From Flavobacterium chilense (GTDB taxonomy: Bacteria > Bacteroidota > Bacteroidia > Flavobacteriales > Flavobacteriaceae), in the NCBI RefSeq assembly GCF_001602525.1, contig NZ_LSYT01000001.1:1-64000 (forward strand): a stretch of DNA of 64,000 nucleotides, read 5' to 3'. Numbering within the stretch: position 1 is the first letter of the stretch; each line of letters begins with the position of its first letter. This document shows positions 26,696-34,478 of this stretch, one piece after another. The position numbers and the translations under genes were made by a program. Below the pieces are notes generated by a model. The model was not told where the DNA came from, did no database searches, and saw only the letters and a list, made by a program, of their open reading frames with translations.

Positions 26696-27259
26696 ATGTA
26701 TAAAGGTTTTACCGATGAACAACTTGTCGAGTTATTAAAACAAGGCAAAGACAAAGCATTTGATGAATTGTATTTTCGGTACCGGGATTTATTAGTTCGC
26801 TTTGTATATGTGCGAATGAAATCAGTTCCCATTTCTGAAGAAATCGTTCAGGAAGTTTTTACCACCATTTGGGAACGCCGGAAAACCCTGGTTATTCAAA
26901 AGAAATTTTCGGCATATATCTATACATCAGTTCGCTACGTAACTTTAGATTATATAAAATCACATACCGTTACAGACCAGTATATAAAAGAAGTTTCGGA
27001 CAGGAGCAGTAACGATTACACGAATAACAATAATGCTACCGAAGATTCTATTTATTACGAAGAGCTGCAACAAGCGGTAGACAAAGCCACCTCATTACTT
27101 CCCAAAAAATCCAAAGAAGTTTTTATTCTGAGTCGGATCAAACAATATTCAAACAAAGAAATAGCCGAAGAGCTGAATGTCTCACACGAAACGGTAAAAT
27201 ACCATATTGCTTACGCGCTAAAATTTATGCGAAACTTTTTGGGCGAGTTCAATTATTAA
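26696..27259 (+). CDS. ECF sigma-70 factor, FecI-like
   Basis: The 187-residue protein has sigma region 2 (DKAFDELYFRYRDLLVRFVY, then ISEEIVQEVFTTIWERR) and region 4 (LLPKKSKEVFILSRIKQYS, NKEIAEELNVSHETVKYHI). It lacks regions 1.1 and 3, as do all ECF sigma factors. It is followed by fecR, susC with an STN domain and susD, the standard surface-signalling order in Bacteroidota. Substrate binding by SusC/SusD is thought to pass through STN and FecR to free the sigma factor (family knowledge). The shared two-block motif suggests it transcribes itself and fecR. Confidence 0.95.
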   Translation: MYKGFTDEQLVELLKQGKDKAFDELYFRYRDLLVRFVYVRMKSVPISEEIVQEVFTTIWERRKTLVIQKKFSAYIYTSVRYVTLDYIKSHTVTDQYIKEVSDRSSNDYTNNNNATEDSIYYEELQQAVDKATSLLPKKSKEVFILSRIKQYSNKEIAEELNVSHETVKYHIAYALKFMRNFLGEFNY

Positions 27260-27301
27260 GCGCCTTCAATATTAAGATGCAAATTTTATTCTTAACAAAA
27301 G

Positions 27302-27353
27302 CGTAACCTTGACCACCTACCTGAAAACAACATTCGCAAGACATACTATTAAA
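27302..27353 (+). promoter_or_regulatory. Two-block motif before fecR (candidate ECF promoter)
   Basis: CGTAACCTTGACCACCTACC and AAGACATACTATTAAA repeat the motif found before the sigma gene, in the same spacing. Block 2 ends 17 bp before the fecR ATG at 27371, consistent with a -10-like element and a short leader. Confidence 0.6.
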
Positions 27354-27370
27354 GAGATAAAAAAATTATA

Positions 27371-28291
27371 ATGCCTGAAAAATCACATCAAGATATACAA
27401 CTTTTTTTAGAAGGTAAGCCTTCTGTAAAAGGAGAAGAATTATGGAATAACTGGTATGATCATCCTGAAGAAATATTAGAAACTACTATTATAATCCAAT
27501 CTGATCGTTCGAAACTAAAAAAAGAAATCAGACAAATAAAGAAATCCAATCAGGTTATTTTTCTTCAGAACAGAAATTGGGCTATGGCAGCTTCGTTAGC
27601 CCTTTTATTAGGACTATCCGGTTTCTTTTACCTGACATCTGTAAGAACAATTTCTAAAGATTACGAAACAAAATTAGGACAACACGCTAAAATAACATTA
27701 AGCGACGGAACCCAAATTTGGCTAAACGCAGGAAGTCATTTAAAATATCCTATTAAGTTTAAAGGAAGAACCAGAGAAGTATATCTGACCGGAGAAGCTT
27801 TTTTTGATGTTGCCAAAGACAAAGAACATCCTTTTATTATTCATACCAATAAAATGGATACCAAAGTATTAGGAACCAGTTTTAATGTTCAGGCTTATCC
27901 GGATCACGCCACACAGGAAGTTTCGGTTTTAACCGGAAGAGTAAATGTAAAATCGACTGTGACAGAAGAAAATGTCTATGTAACACCGGGACAAAAAGTC
28001 GTTTTTAAATCACAAAACAATAAAATGCAGGCCTTTACGGATATTCCGGTGAATTCGATTTCATTATGGAGAAAAAACATAATTGTATTCGAAGATGCTC
28101 CTTTGCCAGAAGTCATTGCTACAATAAACCGCAATTATAATGTGGCGATTCAAATCGAAAACAAAAATCTCAACAATCTAAAAATCAGTGCGTATTTCAA
28201 AGAATTACCTGTAAATCAGGTAGTGGCTTTAGTGTGTAACATCATTAATGCCAATTACAAACTCGAATCCGGAACTTATATCATACAATAA
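27371..28291 (+). CDS. FecR-family anti-sigma factor
   Basis: The 306-residue protein has a short cytoplasmic N-terminus (~1-68), one membrane helix (~71-88, WAMAASLALLLGLSGFFYL) and a periplasmic FecR domain (~98-190). That domain includes HAKITLSDGTQIWLNAGS, EVYLTGEAFFDV and FNVQAYP. A C-terminal DUF4974-type domain (~233-305) follows, including EDAPLPEVIATINRNYNV. FecR proteins hold the sigma factor at the membrane and release it on a signal from the STN domain of the transporter. It lies 111 bp after the sigma gene and precedes susC by 264 bp. Its own motif suggests a second promoter. Confidence 0.94.
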   Translation: MPEKSHQDIQLFLEGKPSVKGEELWNNWYDHPEEILETTIIIQSDRSKLKKEIRQIKKSNQVIFLQNRNWAMAASLALLLGLSGFFYLTSVRTISKDYETKLGQHAKITLSDGTQIWLNAGSHLKYPIKFKGRTREVYLTGEAFFDVAKDKEHPFIIHTNKMDTKVLGTSFNVQAYPDHATQEVSVLTGRVNVKSTVTEENVYVTPGQKVVFKSQNNKMQAFTDIPVNSISLWRKNIIVFEDAPLPEVIATINRNYNVAIQIENKNLNNLKISAYFKELPVNQVVALVCNIINANYKLESGTYIIQ

Positions 28292-28327
28292 ATAGGGTGA
28301 TGATGAGCCAAATAATTTTAAACGCAC

Positions 28328-28455
28328 AGCACATAGATTTTAAATTAAAATTAAAGATGCTTTTAGAAAATTATAATCTTTTCACATAGCCCTATAGGGT
28401 TTATTTAAAGCGAAACATCTTTTTAACGCCTTGAAAACTATGTTTCTAGGTGTTA
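28328..28455. repeat. Palindromic element, copy 1 of 5 (degenerate)
   Basis: Related to the copies at 34350, 36312, 43858 and 44559. The left end CACATAGATTTTAAA, a middle part TTCACATAG...CTATAGGG, and the right part GCGAAACATCTTTTTAACG then CTATGTTTCTAGGTGTTAAA match the other copies. It fills much of the gap between fecR and susC. Confidence 0.55.
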
Positions 28456-28555
28456 AAAAAAGAAACACCATTTATTGCAATAATATTTAATCAAACGAAT
28501 CAATCATCTACGTAGAAACCTATAAATAATCAAAAACACTTAAACTCCAAAAATC

Positions 28556-31500
28556 ATGAATGAAAAACAAATGCGGTATGTTGTAAACTGTCAGAGCATT
28601 AAAAAATCAATATGGAACAAAGCACTACTGTTTGTGGCTTTATTTTGTATCGGATTCACAATGAAAGCGGCCAGTATAAACATGGGCAAGCGAGTAACAT
28701 TAAAAGTAGAGAATGAAAGTATAAAAAATGTTTTTCAGAAAATCGAAAAACAGGCAGATGTGCATTTCATGTACGAAACCAATCAGGTCAATACCAATCA
28801 GAAAATTAGCCTGATACTGAATAACGTAACCTTAGAGCAGGCACTGGATAAGATATGCGGTAATTTTTTCCTGAAATATGAAATTGTGAGCAACAATATT
28901 GTCATCAAAAAGAATCAGAAAGTAGCGGATGCCAATCAAGGCAAAATCAGCATTTCAGGAACTGTTTTTGGAGGTGATGACAAAATGCCGTTGCCAGGAG
29001 TTGGTATTAAGGACAAAGATTCTGATGCCACTGCTACAACAGATTTTGACGGAACTTTCAAGATAGAAATCAATTCATCTGAAGCGGTACTTGTTTTTTC
29101 ATATGTGGGATATATTACACAGGAAGTAAAAGTAACCCAATCAGATAAAAATATAAGTGTCAAATTATTAGCCGATATGAAACAACTACAGGAAGTGGTT
29201 GTTATGGGATATGGAAGTGTAAAAAAGAACGAAGTTTTGGGAGCTGTAGGAACTGTTTCTATGAAAGAATCCTCAAGCAGAACTTACAATAGTGCTGCCG
29301 AATTATTGCAGGGAACTGTAGCCGGTGTTACTGTAATTAATAGTGGTGGAGATCCAACGGCTGAACCAACAATTAATATTCGTGGTATTGGTTCTTTGAA
29401 TGCCGAAACACCTCTTATTGTTTTAGACGGAATTATCTACAGCGGATCATTAAATACCTTAAACCCAAATGATATTGCTTCGATCAGTGTTTTAAAAGAT
29501 GCGGCTTCTGCTGCTATTTATGGTGCAAGAGCTTCTGGAGGTGTAATTTTAATTACTTCTAAAAAAGGAGTTTCTGATAAAATTAATGTCAATGTAAACT
29601 ATCAGGGAGGTTTTCAGAGTGTTGCTAAAAAACTGAATGTTTTAAATGCTGCCGAATATGCTGATGCGATGAACACTGCGAGAGACAATGCCGGAATGCC
29701 AAGAATTCCTGCTTTTGACCCTGCATTTGAACCAACAGCAAGAACTACAAAAACCAACTGGATGGATGAAATTTTCCGTACAGGCGAAATACAGGATTTA
29801 TCTATTTCTGTAAACGGAAAAACAGAAAAATCAAATTTCTTTTTATCAGGAAGTTATAGAAAAAACGAAGGTATTTTATTGAATACTTTTGGAAGCAGAT
29901 ATACAGCGAGAGCAAACTCTTCATTTAAACTGGCACCAAATTTTACAGTTGGAGAAAACCTTTCTTACTCTTTAACAGATGGTCAGGCAGCAAACACAAC
30001 CAGTGGTTATACAGGAGCAATTTTAGCAGCGATTTTTTATCCGCCAAACGCAACGATTTACAGAGAAGACGGTTCTGGAAATTTTGGAGGAGTTCCTGAA
30101 AAATATATTGGTTCTTATGGAGACGTTGTAAATCCCGTAGCGTATTTAAAAAGGTTAGACAACAGAAATCCTATTTCGACTGTTTTGATTAATCCTTATG
30201 CCGAATGGGAAATTATTGATGGGTTGAAACTAAAATCAAACTGGGGTTATACCAGAATACAAAACAATTCAAAAGATTTTGCGGTTAAAGTTACAGAACC
30301 TGGAAAAATATTCGATTTCAACAGATTAACTCAAACCAATTCAACAACTACTGATTTATTAAGTGAGCAAACAGTTTCTTACGAAAAATCATTAGGGAAA
30401 CATAACTTCAAAGCTTTAGCAGGATATACGTACCAACAAACCAAAAGAGATTTCTATACGGTTCAGGGTACAGGTTTTGACAACGAAGATCCATCACAAC
30501 GTTATTTATTAAACGCCAAACTGGTTCAGCAAATAGAGGCTGGAATGGCAGAGGAAATTATCTCTTCGTATGTTGGAAGGCTAAATTACGACTTTAATCA
30601 AAAATATATGATTTCAGGAATTGTTCGTCGTGACGGAACTTCAAAACTTACTTCAGAAAACCGCTGGAAAGTATATCCTTCAGTTTCTGCAGGTTGGTTG
30701 GTTTCTGAAGAAGAATTTATGAAATCAATTAGCCCGATAGTAAGCAACTTAAAATTACGTGCAAGCTGGGGACAAATAGGAAACTTAGGAAACCTTGGAC
30801 CATACCAGTTTAGTGTACCGTTAAACCAGACTCAGGCTCTTATTGGTTCAAGTCCGGCAATTAACTACGGATATTCTGAAAGCGAATTATCAAATCCTAA
30901 TTTAAGATGGGAAAGCTCAGAACAAACCAACGTGGGATTAGATTTTACTATGTTTAATAATGCCCTTACAGGATCTGTAGATGCTTATGTAAAAACAAAC
31001 AAAGACATGTTGGTTCGTGATCAGCTTCCGGGTGTTTCAGGAACTCCAAAAGGCAGAATTGTAAACTCAGGAAATGTTGAAAACAGAGGAATCGAAGCAA
31101 GTTTAACTTATCAGAAAACACGTGGAGATTTTAAATTTGATATCACAGCAAATGCAGCATTCTTAAGCAATAAAATTGTTTCTATCAAAGACGATTTAAC
31201 ATCTCTTGAACCATTGAATTTAAGCAGGGTTCGTAGTTTGCCTTTGGCAAATATCTATCAGGTAGGAAGTCCTGTTGGCGCTTTTTACGGATATGCAACA
31301 GATGGATTGTTTCAGAGTAATGCCGAAGCAAAAGCGTATGTAAACTCAAGCGGAGTAGCATATCAGCCAAATGCTGTAGCAGGAGATATGAAATTTAAAG
31401 ATGTAAACGGTGATGGTGTTATCAATAACAGCGACAGAGTAATACTTGGAAATCCGTTTCCTAAAACCACTTTTAGTTTAAATACCAACTTTAGATACAA

Positions 31501-31945
31501 AGGGTTTGATATGAATATCTTTTTAAGCGGAACAGCAGGAAACAGTGTATTTAATGCTGTAAAATATACAGGTGTTAATGCTTCGTTCCCTGGATATAAT
31601 TTATTGGCCGATTCTAAAAATGCATGGTCACCAACGAATACAAATACTAATATTCCGGTACTTTCTTCAACAGACAACAATAACAACTTCGGACGTATCT
31701 CTGATTTTTATATCGAAGATGCTTCATTCGTAAGATTGAGAAACCTTTCAATTGGTTATACCGTCAAAGAACAATGGATGAACGGAAAAGCAAAACTAAG
31801 ATTCTTTATCTCAGGTCAAAATCTTTTCACGATCACCAAATATTCAGGAATGGATCCGGAAGTTGGATTAAACAATTTTGGAATGGACTTAGGAAAATAT
31901 CCGCTTTCCCGTATTTATATGACAGGTGTAAATGCAACTTTTTAA
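28556..31945 (+). CDS. SusC/RagA-type TonB-linked outer membrane transporter with STN domain
   Basis: The 1129-residue protein has a signal region in the first ~40 residues and an STN domain (~47-118, ending YEIVSNNIVIKK). A carboxypeptidase-like regulatory domain (~132-215) contains VLVFSYVGYITQEVKV. A TonB-dependent plug follows, with QEVVVMGYGSVKKNEVLGAV and LIVLDGIIYSGSLNTLNPND, then a large barrel that ends LSRIYMTGVNATF. The STN domain marks it as a signalling transporter matching the upstream sigma/FecR pair. It is followed after 19 bp by susD. Substrate unknown; the phosphatase fusion downstream is the only nearby hint. Confidence 0.96.
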   Translation: MNEKQMRYVVNCQSIKKSIWNKALLFVALFCIGFTMKAASINMGKRVTLKVENESIKNVFQKIEKQADVHFMYETNQVNTNQKISLILNNVTLEQALDKICGNFFLKYEIVSNNIVIKKNQKVADANQGKISISGTVFGGDDKMPLPGVGIKDKDSDATATTDFDGTFKIEINSSEAVLVFSYVGYITQEVKVTQSDKNISVKLLADMKQLQEVVVMGYGSVKKNEVLGAVGTVSMKESSSRTYNSAAELLQGTVAGVTVINSGGDPTAEPTINIRGIGSLNAETPLIVLDGIIYSGSLNTLNPNDIASISVLKDAASAAIYGARASGGVILITSKKGVSDKINVNVNYQGGFQSVAKKLNVLNAAEYADAMNTARDNAGMPRIPAFDPAFEPTARTTKTNWMDEIFRTGEIQDLSISVNGKTEKSNFFLSGSYRKNEGILLNTFGSRYTARANSSFKLAPNFTVGENLSYSLTDGQAANTTSGYTGAILAAIFYPPNATIYREDGSGNFGGVPEKYIGSYGDVVNPVAYLKRLDNRNPISTVLINPYAEWEIIDGLKLKSNWGYTRIQNNSKDFAVKVTEPGKIFDFNRLTQTNSTTTDLLSEQTVSYEKSLGKHNFKALAGYTYQQTKRDFYTVQGTGFDNEDPSQRYLLNAKLVQQIEAGMAEEIISSYVGRLNYDFNQKYMISGIVRRDGTSKLTSENRWKVYPSVSAGWLVSEEEFMKSISPIVSNLKLRASWGQIGNLGNLGPYQFSVPLNQTQALIGSSPAINYGYSESELSNPNLRWESSEQTNVGLDFTMFNNALTGSVDAYVKTNKDMLVRDQLPGVSGTPKGRIVNSGNVENRGIEASLTYQKTRGDFKFDITANAAFLSNKIVSIKDDLTSLEPLNLSRVRSLPLANIYQVGSPVGAFYGYATDGLFQSNAEAKAYVNSSGVAYQPNAVAGDMKFKDVNGDGVINNSDRVILGNPFPKTTFSLNTNFRYKGFDMNIFLSGTAGNSVFNAVKYTGVNASFPGYNLLADSKNAWSPTNTNTNIPVLSSTDNNNNFGRISDFYIEDASFVRLRNLSIGYTVKEQWMNGKAKLRFFISGQNLFTITKYSGMDPEVGLNNFGMDLGKYPLSRIYMTGVNATF

Positions 31946-31964
31946 AAAATATAAAACAAACAAA

Positions 31965-33500
31965 ATGAAAAATTTAAGTCTTTTATTATTGAGTTTTGTG
32001 CTTTTATTAGGCACGGCAGCTTGCGAAAGTGAACTTGACCTTGTTCCGCAGGGAGCGCCTTCCAGCGGAAATTTCTGGAAAACACCGGCAGATGCAAAAG
32101 CAGGAGTAAACGCAATTTATGCTTTATATTCTGATGACAATATGTACGGTCGTGGTTTTTTCTGGCTAAACAATGCAAGTGATGATATTGGAACCAAACC
32201 AAGACAAAATGCTGAACGTATCAAAAACTTTATCGTAGACGGAGCAGAATCTGATACCAAAGATATCTGGAGAATTCACTACGAAATCATGAAACGTTGT
32301 AACGATGTGATTCGTAATATTCCGAAAATTGCTTTAGACGATAAAACAAAAAATATGATGCTGGGTGAGGCTTATTTTAACCATGCTGTAATGCATTTAG
32401 AACTGGCTTACCATTACGGAGATGACCGTGCCGGAATTCCGATTCAGGATCGTGAGAATCCGTCAAATGTATACGTGCCAAGAGCTAAAAACGTAGCTGA
32501 AAACTACGCTTATATTGCAGCAGATTTAGTAAAAGCAGCAGATTTATTACCTTATTTCAGTGAATTAACTCCGGATAATTACGGACGTGCTCACAAAACA
32601 GCAGCCTGGGGATATTTAGTCCGTACGTATTTGTATGCCAAAGACTGGGACAATGCTATTAAATATGCCAATATGATTGTAAACAGCGGGAGACACAAAT
32701 TGCTGGATAATTTTGAAGATGTATTTAAAATCAAAAACAACTGGTCTTCAGAATACATTTGGTCTGTAACGTCAAGTGCCGAAAATACTTCTTTAGGTTC
32801 TATTTTTCCTGGGGTTTGTCTGGAAGATAAAGGTTGGGGAGTTTACAACGGTTGGGGAAATTTTTATCCAACAAAAGAATTGTTTGATGCTTATGATCCG
32901 TCAGATAAAAGACGTAGTGCTACGATTTTACAAAAAGGAGACAAGTTTATGTATTTTGGAGAATTAGCTACTTTTAACGAAGGAAAATATATTGTAAGTT
33001 CCAGTAACAGAACCGGATATCAGTTTAATAAATACATGGAGCCGTTTGGTTATGCCAAAACAAACTCAGGCGGAATCGATATTCGTTATGTAAATGCCAA
33101 CGGAGATAAACCTTCGACAGCTTTAAATGTACCGCTTTTACGTTATGCCGATGTCATTTTAATGTTGGCAGAAGCCAAATTAATGAAAGGTTTAAATGCT
33201 GATACCGAAATTAATATGATTCGTCGTCGCGCCGGACTTGGAGATCTTGCCGGAGCTACTTTAACCGATTTAAAAAGAGAAAGACGTTGTGAGCTTGCCG
33301 GAGAATGGACAGATCGTCATTTTGATTTAGTACGCTGGGGAGATGCTCAGGCAACGTATGCAAAACCTTTGCACCATTATAACGGAACAGTAATTTATCC
33401 TGCACGTAATTTTAATCCTGCTATTCACCATGTATGGCCAATACCACCGGATGAAATTGCAGTGAGCAAAGGAGCGCTTACACAAAACAAAGGCTGGTAG
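31965..33500 (+). CDS. SusD/RagB-family surface lipoprotein
   Basis: The ATG at 31965 starts a lipoprotein signal (MKNLSLLLLSFVLLLGTAAC, Cys20); an earlier in-frame ATG at 31932 lies inside the end of susC and is not preferred. The 511-residue protein has a TPR-rich SusD N-terminal half (AYFNHAVMHLELAYHYGD) and the C-terminal SusD part with PLLRYADVILMLAEAK and RRCELAGEWTDRHFDLVRW. It forms the lid of the SusC transporter at the cell surface and binds its ligand. It follows susC by 19 bp. Confidence 0.95.
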   Translation: MKNLSLLLLSFVLLLGTAACESELDLVPQGAPSSGNFWKTPADAKAGVNAIYALYSDDNMYGRGFFWLNNASDDIGTKPRQNAERIKNFIVDGAESDTKDIWRIHYEIMKRCNDVIRNIPKIALDDKTKNMMLGEAYFNHAVMHLELAYHYGDDRAGIPIQDRENPSNVYVPRAKNVAENYAYIAADLVKAADLLPYFSELTPDNYGRAHKTAAWGYLVRTYLYAKDWDNAIKYANMIVNSGRHKLLDNFEDVFKIKNNWSSEYIWSVTSSAENTSLGSIFPGVCLEDKGWGVYNGWGNFYPTKELFDAYDPSDKRRSATILQKGDKFMYFGELATFNEGKYIVSSSNRTGYQFNKYMEPFGYAKTNSGGIDIRYVNANGDKPSTALNVPLLRYADVILMLAEAKLMKGLNADTEINMIRRRAGLGDLAGATLTDLKRERRCELAGEWTDRHFDLVRWGDAQATYAKPLHHYNGTVIYPARNFNPAIHHVWPIPPDEIAVSKGALTQNKGW

Positions 33501-33542
33501 TTTGTAGTTTTAGTTTCATTGTTTGTTTTTAGTTTTTTTACG

Positions 33543-33567
33543 CTGCAAGCTTAGTCGGAGCTTGCAG
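33543..33567. other. Hairpin after susD, not clearly a terminator
   Basis: A 9-bp perfect stem CTGCAAGCT/AGCTTGCAG with a 7-base loop lies 43 bp after the susD stop. A T run precedes it, but no T run follows. Confidence 0.5.
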
Positions 33568-33601
33568 TTGTAAAAAAAGAACAGATGAATTTTATATATA
33601 A

Positions 33602-33652
33602 AATAAGCCAGTTTTTTCTAAGGAAAAGGCTGGTTTATTTAATTTTTTAAGG
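33602..33652 (+). terminator. Terminator after susD
   Basis: A long imperfect stem, AATAAGCCAGTTTTTTC with GAAAAGGCTGGTTTATT (three wobble pairs, 4-base loop), is followed by TAATTTTTT. It probably ends the sigma-fecR-susCD transcript, so the phosphatase fusion downstream may have its own promoter. Confidence 0.7.
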
Positions 33653-33737
33653 TACTCGCAATAACTATCGGGATAAAGAAGAAAATGATTTGAACCGGTT
33701 TTAAATTAATAATACATCAAGTCCTGGCAACTATACG

Positions 33738-34299
33738 TTTATAGAAAATTATTCTGAATGACAAGAAAATAAGCCCCATCGGGATGATCTATATATCGCT
33801 CCTCTGGAGCTTTAATGCTGGCAAACATGATTGCTATAAATATTACGCTTCTCTGAAGCTATGAAGTCCCAGCGGGACGATACATTTATAGAAAATTATT
33901 CTGAATGACAAGAAAATAAGCCCCATCGGGGTGGCATATGTATCGCTTATCTGGAGCTTTAATGCTGGCAAATATGATTGCTATAAATATTACGCTTCTC
34001 TGAAGTTACGAAGTCCCAGCGGGACGATACATTTATAGAAATTTATTTTGGATAACAAGAAAATAAGCCCCATCGGGATGACATATATATCGCTCCTCTG
34101 GAGCTTTAATGCTGGTAGATATGATTGCTATAAATATTGCGCTCCTCTGAAGTTACGAAGTCCCAGCGGGACGATACATTTATAGAAAATTATTTTAATA
34201 ACAAGAAAATAAGCCCCATCGGGGTGGCATATATATCGCTTCTCTGGAGCTTTAATGCTGGCAAAATATAATTGCTATAAATATTACGCTCCTCTGGAG
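33738..34299. repeat. 147-bp tandem repeat array, 3.8 copies
   Basis: Units begin at 33738, 33885, 34032 and 34179, each exactly 147 bp apart; the last is partial. Each holds several short hairpin words: CCCCATCGGG, GCTCCTCTGGAGC, CTTCTCTGAAG and GTCCCAGCGGGAC. Sequence differs by a few bases between copies. There is no frame and no spacer structure. The DNA just before the first unit (AAGTCCTGGCAACTATACG) resembles a decayed unit end. Confidence 0.9.
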
Positions 34300-34349
34300 T
34301 TTTACTAATAAAATTAAAGAGAAAACAACCTAAAATAATAAATCAGATG

Positions 34350-34412
34350 TGCTATGTGTATTCAAACAAGTAAAACGTCTTTTTTCACAGACTAAATACT
34401 ATGTTTCTATAT
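34350..34412. repeat. Palindromic element, half copy (copy 2 of 5)
   Basis: GCTATGTGTATTCAAACAAG, then AAAACGTCTTTTTTCACAG and CTATGTTTCTATATGTTT match the right half of the element seen at 43858 and 44559. It lies just upstream of the alkaline phosphatase fusion gene. Confidence 0.55.
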
Positions 34413-34478
34413 GTTTAAATCAACTTCAGCAATTTAAAAAACCTACAGTTTTAAAAATAAACAAACCCAATTTTTCCA

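Noticed and set aside
28305..28394. 29-residue frame between fecR and susC
   Set aside because: Too short, with no ribosome-site or family support, and it overlaps a palindromic element.
33543..33567. Hairpin after susD as a terminator
   Set aside because: No T run follows it; the hairpin at 33602-33652 is a better terminator.
33738..34299. Possible CRISPR array
   Set aside because: Units are 147 bp and directly tandem, with no unique spacers and no cas genes nearby.
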